Shown: piece by piece, positions 9,150 to 20,352 of the stretch
Position numbering within the stretch: the stretch's first letter is position 1
Layout: each line of letters begins with the position of its first letter
Source: Brachypodium distachyon
Lineage: Eukaryota; Streptophyta; Magnoliopsida; Poales; Poaceae
Reading direction: 5' to 3'
Assembly (NCBI RefSeq): GCF_000005505.3
Contig: NC_016134.3
Coordinates: 21,342,584 to 21,406,583, forward strand
Length of the DNA: 64,000 nucleotides
Notes under the pieces: model-generated
The model's database searches: none
What the model saw: only the letters and a program-made list of their open reading frames with translations
What the model was told of the DNA's origin: nothing
Program-made: the position numbers and the translations under genes

Positions 9150-10905
9150 CGACATGGGAGGAGTCCCACATGACGTCATGGAACATCGCCTCGCCGTGAG
9201 AACCGACAAGGCTCCCGTGAAGCAGAAGCTTCGAAAACTCTCCACCGAGCGAAGCGAAGTCATCAAACAAGAAATCGCTAAACTCTCCGACGCCGGACTC
9301 ATCCGAGAAGTTTGGCATCCCGAGTGGCTAGCCAATCCTGTCTTGGTGAAAAAGGCCAACGGCAAGTGGCGAATGTGTGTCGATTTCACCGACCTGAATA
9401 AGGCATGCCCCAAGGACGACTACCCGCTCCCTCGGATCGACCAACTGGTCGACTCCACGGCGGGATGCGAGAGGTTGAGCTTCTTGGACGCCTATTCGAG
9501 ATATCACCAAGTCCACATGGCCAAGGAAGACGAGGAAAAGACCAGCTTCATCACTCCCGTCGGCACCTTCTGCTATCGTACAATGCCCTTTGGATTGAGG
9601 AACACCGGCGCGACCTTCCAACGCCTAGTCAGCCTCATCCTCAAAGAACAATTGGGGAGAAACGCCGAAGTATACGTGGATGACGCCGTCATCAAAAGTC
9701 AAATTGCGGGAACTCATCCCTAGGACCTTGAGGAAACCTTCAACAATCTCCGCAAGTACGGCATAAAGCTCAATTCGGAGAAGTGCGCGTTCAGAGTTCG
9801 AGGAGGAAAACTCCTGGGCTTCCTCGTCTCTCAATGAGGGATCGAGGCTAACCCAGAGAAAATCCAGGCCATCATGGAAATGGAGCCTCCTCGCTTCGTC
9901 AAAGACGTGCAGCGCCTAGCGGGAAGAATGGCAGCCTTGGGACGATTCGTCGCACGATCAGCCGAGAAGGGTCTTCCTTTTTTCAAAGCCTTGAGAAGCC
10001 TCGGCAACTTTGAGTGGACCGACGAAGCTCAAAGGGCCTTCGAAGAACTCAAGACCTATTTGTCGACCCCTCCGCTTCTCACGAGCCCAAAGCAGGGGGA
10101 GCCCTTGCTCTTGTACCTTGCCGCGACCCCGGTCGCCGTGAGCGCAGCACTTGTGAAGGAGGAAGACGGGTCACAACGCCCAGTATATTATGTGAGTGAA
10201 GCCTTGGGAGGAGCAAAGTGTCGATACACCTAGATCGAGAAGATCGCTTACGCCCTTCTCATGGCCTCTCGAAAACTCCGTCATTACTTCATGGGCCCCA
10301 CCATCATGGTGCCGACCACTTTCCCACTCAAGGAGGTCTTCGGCAATAAGGAAGCTACCGGAAGAATCGCCAAATGGGCAACGGAATTCTCCCCTTTCTC
10401 GCTAGAACTCATGGCGAGGACGGCCATAAAATCCCAAGTCCTGGCTGACTTTGTGGCCGAGTGGCATGCTCCACTAGCCCCGCCCGAAGAAGTCACGTCC
10501 AAAACCGAGCCCCCCGAACCACATTGGATAATGAGGTTCGATGACTCCAAGCGCCTCGACGGCGCCGGGGCCGGAGTCGTACTCATCAGCCCCGAAGGGA
10601 AAATCTTGGAATACGCCGCCCACCTGGACTTCAACGCCATCAACAATATGGCGGAGTATGAGGCGCTACTTCTCGGGCTTCGACTGGCCAAGGCCATGGG
10701 AGTCCGACGCCTTCTCATCCAAGGAGATTCCCAACTAGTGATAAACCAAATGGACAAGTCGTATCAATGCCTTGATGAGAGGATGAAGAAATATATCGAA
10801 GAAGTTCGCAAGATGGAACGGTACTTCCTGGGCATGGAGGCGAGACGCATTCCACGAGGAGAAAATCATCTGGCCGACAGGTTAGTCCGAACGGCTGGTT
10901 CCAAA
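9150..10905 (+). pseudogene. Reverse transcriptase, RNase H and archaeal-type RNase H of element D
   Basis: A single frame holds the RT landmarks EHRLAVR, KWRMCVDFTDLNKACPKD, FLDAYSRYHQV, FCYRTMPFGL and the catalytic YVDD at 9673-9684. The first RNase H follows (about 10030-10330); it keeps the PVYYVSEAL and LRHYF landmarks but has LLYLAATPVAVSAALV where the catalytic Asp is expected. The second RNase H (about 10510-10905) has RFDD, NMAEYEALL, GDSQLVIN and an ADRL motif, so its acidic residues are largely present. Stops: TAG 9721-9723, TGA 9835-9837, TAG 10231-10233. All three sit where CAG or CGA is expected. Confidence 0.85.
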
Positions 10906-12280
10906 GAACTGCTGCCACCCGGCGCATTCTTCGAAGTGATTCACACCCCATCCATAAAGGAAGAAGCCGACACTCTTGACGAAGCTTCAAAGACCAGCAT
11001 GGTCATCAACGCTCCACCCTCTTGGATGACACCGATTATCCGTGCCTTGAAAGGCGAGGTGGACGAAGAAGCAGAAGGCCCGAGCGCCAAAACTCTGCTC
11101 GCAAAAGCCAAGATGTACGTCCTCCTTGACGGCATCCTATACAAGAAAGGGGTGGCCGCATTGCTTAAGTGCATCACTCCTGACCGTGGAGCCGAGCTCC
11201 TCCTGGAAATCCATTCGGGAATATGTGGCCACCATCTCGTGCCAAGAGCCACCGTGGCGAAAGCCTTACGACAGGGATTCTATTGGCCCACCATGGTGCA
11301 AGACGCAATCACCATATTGCGGAAATGCGAAGCTTGCCAGAAAATGGCTAAGTCAATCCATGCGCCCGTGACTTCCCTGAAGAATATCCCGATAACATGG
11401 CCATTTGCACGCTGGGAAATTGGACCTTCTCGGGCCTTTCCCCGCATGCAACGGGGGCTGCAAGTACCTCGTGGTGACGATTGATTACTTCTCCAAATGG
11501 ATAGAAGCGGCGCCGCTCGGCAAAATCACGTCACAGGCCATTCAATTTTTTTTCTGGGAGAGTATCATATGTCGATATGGCGTCCTGCGAGAGCTAACTG
11601 TGGACAACGGCAAACAGTTCGACTGTGCGGAATTCATCAAATTCTGCAAATGCCTTGAGATCAAACTGCACTTCGCATCCGTTGCTTACCCAAAGAGCAA
11701 CGGTGCCTGCGAAAGGACAAATGGACTAATTCTCCAAGGACTCCGCCGAAGGGTAGAGAACACGGTTAGCAAAGCAAGGGGAGCATGGGGAGATGAACTC
11801 GCTAGCGTGGTTTGGGGCATACGCACCTCCGTAAGCCGTTCCACGGGCTGAACACCATTCTCTTTGGTGTATGGAGCCGAAGCAGTTCTTCCCGCCGAGG
11901 TCGAGTTCCGCTCACCTCGGGTCGAAAGGCTCCAAGAAGCCACTCCAATGGCCTTCACCGAAAATGAAGAGCACCACAAAACGACCATCGATCTTGTGGA
12001 AGAAGCTCGTGACAAAGCCCTCATGAGGCACGCCGTCTATGAGCAAAGCGTCGCACGCTTTTATAACACAAGAGTGCGGGAACGAGCCTTCTCCCAAGGA
12101 GATCTCGTGCTGAAAAAGAATGTCGACCCAAAGCTCCAGCGCAAACTCGATCCTAAATGGGAAGGACCATACCGCATCACCGCAGTATTGGGAAATGGTG
12201 CATACCACCTCGAGAACATGAAAGGGCAAGATCTTGTCCATGCCTAGAACGGCGACAAGCTCCGGTGTTTCTACGCCTAA
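10906..12280 (+). pseudogene. Integrase of element D
   Basis: The zinc-binding HHCC region is read as CGHHLVPRA and CEACQKM (about 11224-11345). The catalytic core has DLLGPFP, TVDNGKQFD and NGACERTN, so the D, D, E triad is present. A C-terminal GDLVLKKN and KWEGPYRI module ends the protein at a TAA at 12278-12280. A frameshift near 11415 separates the HHCC region from the core. A TGA at 11849-11851 and a TAG at 12245-12247 break the rest. It would insert the cDNA into chromosomes if intact. Confidence 0.83.
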
Positions 12281-13100
12281 GGAGAACCTTTAAGGGCAAT
12301 CCTTGCCGCTCCCAAAGGAGACCATCAGCGCCCAACCGGCCTCTTCCCTATGAAACTTCAAGGGATCATAAGCGCCAACGAGGCCACGTCTACATAAGGC
12401 TTGTAAGTGCCCATCGGGCCATACCTTAAGACAAGAAAACAAGAATCAATAAAAACAAGTCCTTGAGGAAAAATTAAGAGTGACACGAGACACTCACACA
12501 ACTCATCATTGTAGAAGAGCTGCTGCCCCTGTGCCGCTCGCCGAGGAATGCGAAAAGGCCTCCGTTGGCCTAAGTGTCCTCTAAAAATCTACTAGCGACT
12601 TGTTCCTTGGTGGATCCTAGCATGCCTCGAGGCCATCCGCCAAGTAGAACCAAGTCCCCCGAGGGCCGGAAGCTCCTTAAAACGCATTTAAGGAGAACCG
12701 TAAATAAGCGAGTTATGTATGAGCATACTTACCTCGGAGAACCATGCTACCCGTATGCGAGACGTCGCGCACGGGCCTGCATGATAGTAACCGGGTTAAG
12801 GCTCCATAATAATCGCTGGAAAGCATAGCTTCCTGAAGTCCGAAGAAGGAAAATTCCGCATGAAATTTTCCGAACGGTAGGTCAAAGTGTTCGGATCACT
12901 ACCGGCATATCGATAGCGACCCTCACAAGGGTACTAGGACCCGTGGCTCGTAACCATGGCCTAAGGCGCCGAAGCCAAGTCGTATCCCAACGGCGACAGC
13001 AATTGATGGCACAAAAGTGCAATCATAGCGAATGATCGCGAGCTGTATAAACTAAGGAAATATAGTATTTTGCAAGAAGTAAATATAGTACTCCAAAAAA
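12281..13100 (+). other. Post-pol non-coding region of D
   Basis: No convincing gene. An AATAAA at 12448-12453 lies about 170 bp after the pol stop, in the same relative position as in B and A. A TATAAA at 13045-13050 precedes the tandem fold-back repeat by about 50 bp. Confidence 0.5.
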
Positions 13101-13217
13101 CACATGTCGAGCCAAGTTAACATTTCCGATAATGTCGACTACATGGTGAAACCTCAGAAATACATGCCAAGCTAGGTTAACATTTCCGATAATGTTGACT
13201 ACATAGTAAAGCATGAA
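13101..13217 (+). repeat. Two tandem 60-bp fold-back units in D
   Basis: Units at 13101-13160 and 13161-13217 share TTAACATTTCCGATAATGT with exactly 60-bp spacing. Each contains short inverted repeats: ACATT...AATGT in both, and CATGTCGA...TCGACTACATG in the first. The position, after pol and before the end of the antisense gene, is the same as the hairpin pairs in B and A, but the sequence is unrelated. Confidence 0.6.
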
Positions 13218-13356
13218 ACACAACAAAAAAGCTGCCTTACGAGCTCTATGACTAAGAGCCTAAGCATGTTAGACATGAGGCCAAGTCAAGTGGGGATATA
13301 CAACATCGCATAAGTAAGCAGCTGAGGTACATCACCACCTCCAAGGGTGACGAGGC

Positions 13357-15983
13357 TCACACCTCACCGTCACCCTCCTGAAGAGCGGGCTCAAGGTAAC
13401 GCACGAAACGTCGAGCCTGAGCGCGAAGAGGAGCACCCTGGTCCGCCAGAAACTTCTTCGCCCCGTGAGACATCTCACCCTCAAGCCCGCTCATCCCGGC
13501 ACCGCCGTCAAGGACTGCCGCCACCGCCGACGAAACAAGTCGGGCACCCGTACTCAGGAGGCACTTCTTCACGCTAGGCTCAATGAGCTCCACCTGGGAA
13601 GTAAGCACCCTGCCCGCCTCATCCACCGTGCGACACGGAGGAAGATCCGGCTGGGGAACACTCCTTAGGCAAGTCATCGTCTCCCGAATCTCGGTGGCCT
13701 GGGCAAACAAAAGCGAAACCACCTCGGGGCGACAATCCGGTGGAGGACGGGCACGAGGAGCAAGCATCGGGCCGTCACCCGCTGCCGCTAACTCCACCTT
13801 GAGGGAAGCTGCCTCGACGGGTCCTCGCGATCTCGTCCTTCTGGCGCTCCTCAGCGAGTCGAGCCCTGGTCTCCGCGACCGCGAACTTCGCTGAAACACG
13901 GGAGAGCTCAGGCTCCACGGCCTCGCGCCGCACCCTCTCCGAAGCCAACTCACTCAAGGCAAGGGTAGACTTGGACATCTCCACATCCAAAGGCAGCGGA
14001 AAGCACCCCCACCTGAGTCTTTAGGGCAGGAAGGGCACCCACGGCCTCGACCAAGCCTCTCACCTGCAAAGAAGAGGAAGTTAGCATAAAGCTAACCCAA
14101 AGGGCAAAGGGACATACGTCACAGATGCTCACCAGCTCCAGTGTGACAAAAGGGTCTCTCGCTCCGTCCTCGGACGCCGGAAGCCCTCCATCCCTCGCCT
14201 GAGTCGGGGGCTCGCCCTCAAGAGCCCGGGGCTCCACGGCCCTCGCACCTAAAAACAAGCCAAGAAGATCACATCAAAATCATTCTTGGAAAGAATGACG
14301 CGAACAAAAGAAAAGGGCACTCACCCGAGGTAGGAGCATCCTCCTCAGGGCGCTCGCGACCAATGGAGAACACCTGGACGCCCGCATCGCTGGCTCCGGT
14401 CGACAACTCCACCACCGAGTCGCTCCGAAGCCAAAGCCCCGTCTCACGAGTGAAAGCCTCAACCTCGTGACTCGAAGGAGGAAGAACTTGCTCGAGTCCA
14501 ATCTTCCCCTTCATGTGCAGGTCCAAGGTCACCCTCATGGGGGACCTCGACTCGCCCACGACAGGATCCGCCGAATCCGCCGGGGCGTAGTCAAGAGAAG
14601 GAGAAGGAGTCGGGGGAGCTTTCCTCTTGCATCCACTCAACGGGCGAGGTACCTTGGGGACCGGCGCGACAGGCACCGCCAGGCCCAGCACCGCCGCTCC
14701 CGCCTTCGCCTTCCCACAAGAATCCTGCAGCTTGGACCCCACCGCCAACATCGACGGCGTAGCCAAGCGGGAGTAGCGATCACCCACTCGAAGAAGGCGA
14801 CCAAGCTTTGGATCCTGTCGCACAGGCACCATCTTCCCGAAGCACCTCGCGATGATGTTGTGACATCCCCCCTCGTTGATCTTGGCCTCGTAGTCACGGT
14901 GCTCTGGCCCGCCGTACGGACCTATCAGCTGCGTGGCCCACAACGCCGCCCTCTCCTCGAAAAATGTCGCTGAAAATGACAAGCCCGAAATTGTTAAGTA
15001 CCTTCACAAGGGAAAACAATCAAGGCGCGAAGGGGAGAGGAGCGCCACTCACGTGCAGTGACGAGCTGTGGAGGACGGAAAGATCGAGGGATCCCAATCT
15101 CGGACCTCGGACGACTCCTCATCATGAAGCGTCCCGCCATCACCATCTCCTCCATGAGGTCACGAAAGCTCCTCTCGGCAGACACTTCCTTGATCCTGGC
15201 CGCCTTCCAGAGGTCGGCCGACCGAGGATCGCCGAGGTGGGACACCTCTCTGAGACCTCCGGCCCCAGAGTGCCGGGGCAGATCACCCGTGTGTCGAAGA
15301 CGGGTCTTCGAAGCCCGAAGAAGAAACCACTGGGACTCCCACTTGATGAACAACTTCTCCCCGCTCTTCCCCGGCATGAGTAGGAAGTCGTCCCCAAAAC
15401 CGGAGCGAAGCCTTAGGTTCACCGAACCAAAGGCACTCAAGGCGAAGCCGTCCGGGGTGAGCAACTCCCTCACCTCCACGGTGAAGTAGAACAACAGAAG
15501 CTTCATCGAGGGCTCCTCGTGAAGCACCGTCTCGCACAGCCACCTGAAAACGTTCAACCTCACGATCGTCGACGGGTGAAGCTGGGCCAAGTCGATGCCG
15601 TATGTCTCCAGGAACTCCAGCAAGAAGGGGTGAACCGGCACACAAAGGCCGGCGTGAAACCAGGCCGACAATGCCACGATGCATCCCGGACGCCGCCTCT
15701 GGTCGAGCCTCACCTCCTCACCGTCAGGCAAGATACCACCCCCCTTGGGGACGTACCCCGCCTCCTCCAGTTGGGCAAGATCCTCAGGGCTCATCGACGA
15801 AGGAAGAAGGTGATCGTGCGCCCAACCTCCGCCATCCACGGGCGCTGTCAGAACCGAGGAAGGGCCACTGTGAGGGCGGAAGGAAACCTTCTTCTTCCGC
15901 GATGGTCAGTTCGCCGCAAGTTGCGCCGCCGAAGACCCCCTCGCTGGCTCGCCCACCGGACACTCGACATCAGGTCCTGCCAT
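13357..15983 (-). pseudogene. Antisense gene of element D, with introns
   Basis: The ATG at 15981-15983 follows an AG acceptor at 15989-15990, suggesting a 5'UTR intron. The first coding exon (15053-15983) has an in-frame TGA at 15906-15908. It encodes a Transposase_28-like domain with FLETYGIDLAQLHPSTIV, FRWLCETVL and KWESQWFLL. GT-AG introns in this orientation: 14970-15052 (donor GTGAGT, acceptor TTTTCAG), 14249-14324 (GTGAGT...TTTTTAG) and 14064-14132 (GTGAGC...TTTGCAG). Joining exons keeps sense across the first (VTAR|TFFEERAALWA). Downstream are a Pro/Lys-rich linker, a Glu/Arg/Ala coiled-coil-like stretch (about 13790-13990, frameshifted) and a C-terminal domain ending at 13357. Function unknown. 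Confidence 0.7.
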
Positions 15984-16189
15984 CTCGCCTGCAAAAATCA
16001 CCCGCCGAGGATTAGCAAAACACGGAAAATCTCAGAAAAGGAGGAGCAACAGGGGTGCTACAGCCCTCGCCCGCAAGATGCTCGGCAAAATGTCCGCGTT
16101 CTACCACCGGTACCCGCACAAACACCAAGCCGCACCAAACGCCGCACTGCAACGCGCACCTGACCGTGCGCCGCTAAACCTCGTCGCGC

Positions 16190-16660
16190 CGCGCCGAGGT
16201 TCTGCCGCGTGCGTCCATACCCCTGCCGCGCCGCGCTCTGCCGCGTGCCCTCGCGCGCGCCCTGCCATGGCCCCGCTCTTCCGCCCGCCCCGCCGCGCTC
16301 CGCTCTGCCACGTCCGCGCCCCGTGCTCTGCCGCGTGCCCTCGCGCGCGCTCTACCGCGCCATGCCCATGCTGCACCGCCCGCACGCGTGCCTAGCCGCG
16401 CTCGCGCTCTGCCACGTGCCCTCGCTCGCACGCCCTGCCGTGCCCCGCCGTGCCCCCGCCCTGCCGCCTGCGCCCGCACGCGGCGTGCTATGCCGTGCCC
16501 GCGCCCGCGCGCGCTCCAGGCCGTGCCGTGCCCGCATCCGCGCTCTGTCGCCGCTGCCCCCGCGCCCCCCGGACCGCGCCATGCCCCACCTGCGCCGCGT
16601 TCTCCCGCCTGCGCCCGTGCGCATCCCGCCGCGCCAAAGGCCGAGCAAGGGCCAAGCCCA
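16190..16660. repeat. GC-rich degenerate repeat block of D
   Basis: Almost pure G+C. GCTCTGCCRCGTGCCCTCG recurs at about 16235, 16325 and 16406 (spacing 90 and 81). Long Pro/Arg/Ala reading frames through it on both strands are a composition effect, not genes. It lies in the 5' leader region of the antisense gene. Confidence 0.6.
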
Positions 16661-17160
16661 CGACCGCATCACGCCCCGGCATGCGCACGGCCACGCCGCT
16701 CCCTCCCCTCGCCAAGCCATGGCCAACCCGCGTGAAGACACGCCGCTCCCGCGCGCAGAAGCGATGCCCCGGGAGCGCTCGACAGAATGCCCACAACGGT
16801 CGCCCATTCAAGAAACGCCAAAAAACAGCGCCACCGAGCTTCCTCCTACCTTCGCACAAGCAAGGAAGGCGCGGCCGACGACGAGGGTCGCCCGGAAGCA
16901 CTTGGAGACACGACCGGCACCGAGCTCCGAGTGGCGTCGCCCGTGCTCCATGCCCCCACGCGGACTCGACGAGGAGGAGCCTCCGCTGCGGCTTCTCGGC
17001 CACCAACACAACCGCCTTCGTTACAAGAAGTGGGCTAATGCCCCTGCGGAGCTCCCTACTACACCAAGCTCTCGAAGGAATGCCGGATGCCGCCGAGCGC
17101 GTCTTTGGCACCGGGCAAGCCAAACGAGTATGGTGTGAAGCCCCACCGTGCACAAAGGCT

Positions 17161-17170
17161 CCATTTTATA
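17161..17170 (-). promoter_or_regulatory. TATA box for the antisense gene of D
   Basis: The minus strand reads GGCCTATAAAATGG, a canonical plant TATA box, pointing toward the antisense gene. The first usable ATG (15983) is 1.2 kb further on, which fits a leader containing at least one intron. Confidence 0.55.
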
Positions 17171-17670
17171 GGCCACCGGAGCTCCTAGGCATCCGGGCCG
17201 GGCCAATGGCATAGCGACACCTCGCTGTCCTTCATCTCAAAGAACAAGAGAAGGGAAGGGAAGAACGGAAGGGAAAGCTTTCTCTTTTTCCTAAAGGAGG
17301 GCGGCGTGGCCGAAATAGGACGTCCCGCGCCCGGGACCCCGCGTCCTCGCCTCGCCGGCGTCATGGTCGGTGACGCCGAGGCCTGCAAAGCTCGGAAAAG
17401 AGGACCGGGCGGTCCCCTCCCGTACTGAGGAAGACGACGGCCCTTGGCGGTCCGATCTAGGGCGCCTCCCAGCCCTTCGCCGTCGGATCCCTCACTAAAG
17501 TCCCGAACCGGTATCGGGCCTGGCTGGGCCTCGGCCCAGTAACAGCCCAGAAAGGCCGGCCTTAAAAAAAGAAAAGAAAGAGGAGGCGTGCCCAGGTGCG
17601 GCCCAGCTCGCGCGCAAGGCCAGCCCGAGGCGGCCCAGCGGGCCCAGGCGGCTGGCTGGGTTCGAAAATC

Positions 17671-17916
17671 TTGCAGAAAAGCCCAAGTGTTTGGAGGAAT
17701 TGCAAATATGCCCCCGGAATTTTCGGGGAGGCCCGCAGGGCCCCTGACTTTTGCAAAAAAGCCCTTCGGGGCACCGGATTTCTCGCAGAGAGGCCCCTAG
17801 GGTCCCGGTTTTTGCAAAAATACCCCCCGAAAATCGATTTCTCGCAGAGAATTTCGCCATGGGCATGGAACTTCTCCGCAACGTCTCCAAGGATCCCATT
17901 CTTTGCAGGAAAAACA
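17671..17916 (+). repeat. About 30-bp periodic array of TTGCARAAA/CTCGCAGAGA motifs
   Basis: Eight related motifs start near 17671, 17700, 17750, 17780, 17811, 17839, 17871 and 17899. Examples are TTGCAGAAAAGCCC, TTTTGCAAAAAAGCCC, TTCTCGCAGAGAGGCCCC and TTTTTGCAAAAATACCCC. It stands between the antisense TATA box and the purine tract. It is not a clean tandem repeat, since only the motif and the spacing are kept. Confidence 0.55.
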
Positions 17917-18040
17917 CCAAGTACCTTCGTTTCTCACAACGGAGCCCATCGGAGTATCCGTCAAGGGACACCATCGCAAATACAAGGACATGACTCAAGC
18001 GTCTCGCCTCAGAGGTTGACCCGAAGGCATTCTCAATGCC

Positions 18041-18059
18041 TCCAGCTCAAGGGGGCTAC
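18041..18059 (+). other. Polypurine tract of D
   Basis: CCAGCTCAAGGGGGCTACT ends at the first base of the 3' LTR; the G-run plus CTAC is shared with A and B. Confidence 0.7.
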
Positions 18060-18895
18060 TGTTGTTGTAAAATAAAACCCTTATATGGGCCGGGCCGTAA
18101 ATCCTACGTGGCGACAACCAAGTCAACATTCCGCGAGCACGAGTCAAAGACACCTACGTGGCGCGGTCAATCCTACGTGGCAGAGGAAGACTAGTCAACG
18201 GGTCAAGCCTCTCATGCCATGGTCAAGGGGTCAAATGATTTAGAGTGGGGGGCAAGAAACGTGAGAGGAGGGGGCACCATGGACAAAGCCCTACTTTTCT
18301 CACATGGTGCACACAAAAGCTATGGACCAAATGAGCTAGTTTTACCCTTTTGCCCCCACTTTTCTCTCTCCCTCAAGGGTAGCCATGCTCATTTGTCATG
18401 GACCCCTAGGCTATAAATACCCACCCATGGGGGCATGTATTATTCACTCTCAACTTGAATAAACTCAAGGGGAGAGGGCTAGAGCCTCTTGCAAAGAGCT
18501 CTAGTTTCGAGATCCGGGAAGACGCGTTCGGCCCGGACTCGAAGGAGAAGGGGTTGGGTTAGAGTTCCGAGGGTATCCTAACCTCGATACTTGGAAAGAC
18601 GCGTTCGGTCCAAGTACGAGGCAGCCCCGACAAACCTCTCGCCAAAAGGTGTCTTGGGAAGATCCGCTCGGCCCAAGCCCTCGGCTAACAACCCCCTCGA
18701 AGCCTTTCCTAACATAGGATTAAGTCGCACCCGCAGGGTCGACCGAACCTATTAAAAAAATATCGACGTATCAACTTGTCCAAGTGTACGGCGACCTTCG
18801 CTATAAGGCCGGCATACACGCCCTACATTTATACCCGCACTTGTGCCATCGAGCATTGGCACCCCTTACTCTAATTGTTGTCGAGAACAACAACA
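18060..18895 (+). repeat. 3' LTR of element D
   Basis: Matches 4748-5588 and is followed by the target duplication GTGTG. It carries three ACGTGGC (18106, 18156, 18175) and seven RGTCAA motifs between 18121 and 18234, a TATA box near 18412 and an AATAAA at 18458-18463. Confidence 0.92.
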
Positions 18896-20352
18896 GTGTG
18901 GATTGTGAACCTTGTTGTTGCGAAGAGTGCAAGAACCAACACAACCTTGGACAAGGCAAGTTCACTTTGATCATTTCCTAAATATTTTACTATGCACTAG
19001 TTGTTTTATTAGATGCATTAGGAATATTACTCGTACCTCTATGCTAGCTATAAATCCCAGGTAGTATAGTTTACCCTTGCCATTACCTTACTACCAAATT
19101 ACCATTGATTGTAGTTGAATGCTAGGTTATGATAGTATCGTGGGGGAAGTTACTACATTATAATATTGTTATGCCTTTGGCGATATGAAATGTTTTGGAT
19201 AGTTTAAGGCAAAACAATTATTTCAATGAACCGTCCTGGGTGGGCTGCTTTGAGGATTTTGAGGAGTAGCGGCGTCAGGTCCATTTCTATGGGTCCCTCT
19301 GAGTCGACTTCCCGTGGATTCGGGAAGGGATCGTCCATGGACGGCTCTCCCGTGGATTCGGGAAGCGCCTACGTTGCAACTGTGAAATGCCACCTGGGGT
19401 AATCGAGACTGGACTAGTTTCCTATTTAGCGGCTTCCAGTACAACCATAATGCTATATGGGCTCTGGCGAGACAAGAGTAAGTTGTATGAGCCTAGGCCC
19501 GAGAAATTGTACTTAGGTAGAATGTGTAGGGGGAGCGTGATTCTCTCGTGGTTTAGGGAATTATCTCTGAAAATCTCGTAATCGACGCCGTTGCTACTCT
19601 ACCCTTAGGTAGCAAGGGATTAACCCGTCAGTTTCTTGTGGGGAATGTGTACAAACTCTCGAGAGCATCAAAACTAAGTACTTAGCCGTGTCCTCGGCAA
19701 GGGACAATTTGAGCAACCAGATGTGGAGCTGTAAGGAAAGTCTCACTCATTCTAATTTCTTAATAAAATGAATGGTTTGAACTTGGATTTAGGAGCATTG
19801 ATGTGTCTACTCAATGTCCTTAGTTTAATAAGAGCATGGGTGTGTCTACCCCATGTCCATTAGTGATAGAACTCTATTTGATTAAAAGATAGGATTAAAC
19901 AGCTAAGCTTTTATGCAAATAGACTTGAACCCCACTTTGCCACATTATCCATATACTTGGTAGATTCTGATATAACTACTGGTGAATCTTGCCAATACAT
20001 TCAATGTATTGACCCTAGTGGCTGCATCGTTTAATGATGCAGGAAGCTCCGACGAAGAGTAAGAGTACGTTCTGCTTGTTTGGGTTACGGGCCTGTATTC
20101 CAACACGCTCTCACCGTGGTGTTGATGTAGCCCCTGTATATTTCGCTTCCCGTTGCAAAACAGTTGTTTTATTTCCAGCTAACCCATGGAGTTATGCGAG
20201 TTGTAAGTATTTTTAAATTCTGGATGATGCGTTGTAATATTGAGATCTTTGTTCTATGATATTACATCTTGAAACTGTGTGTGCTAGTGAGTCGATTCAG
20301 GGAATAGCACTAAAGCACAGAGATCGAACCCGTATAGGGGGCTATCGCTTCA

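Larger units (their letters stand above)
4748..18895 (+). mobile_element. Element D: full-length Tat-lineage Ty3/Gypsy retrotransposon
   Basis: 14,148 bp, flanked by an exact 5-bp duplication GTGTG (4743-4747 and 18896-18900). LTRs are 841 bp (4748-5588) and 836 bp (18060-18895). Internal order: primer site, gag, protease, [inserted solo LTR], RT, RNase H, archaeal-type RNase H, integrase, tandem fold-back repeat, antisense gene, GC-rich block, 30-bp periodic array, purine tract, 3' LTR. The second RNase H after a degenerate first one is the established mark of the plant Tat lineage. It is inserted in the outer solo LTR, so it is younger than that LTR. All sense genes carry stops or frameshifts. 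Confidence 0.92.
2970..20352. repeat. Solo LTR of a Gypsy-type element, split by element D
   Basis: The LTR starts TGTAACATCC at 2970 and appears to end CTATCGCTTCA at 20352. Element D occupies 4748-18895, with its duplicated target 18896-18900. Without D the LTR is about 3.23 kb. Flanking pentamers are ACGCT (2965-2969) and ACCCT (20353-20357), a duplication with one mismatch, so this looks like a solo LTR left by LTR-LTR recombination. It has an AT-rich first part, a GC-rich block at about 3440-4130, and a long AT-rich tail. No second copy of this LTR is in the window. The exact right boundary is inferred from CA plus the near-duplication. Confidence 0.6.

Noticed and set aside
8520..9413. 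297-codon minus-strand frame
   Set aside because: It crosses from the inserted solo LTR into the RT region on the opposite strand; no domain, and the sense strand explains the right part.
16209..17214. Long Pro/Arg/Ala-rich frames on both strands (309, 254, 221 codons)
   Set aside because: They follow from extreme GC content and a degenerate repeat; every frame is open and none has a family signature.
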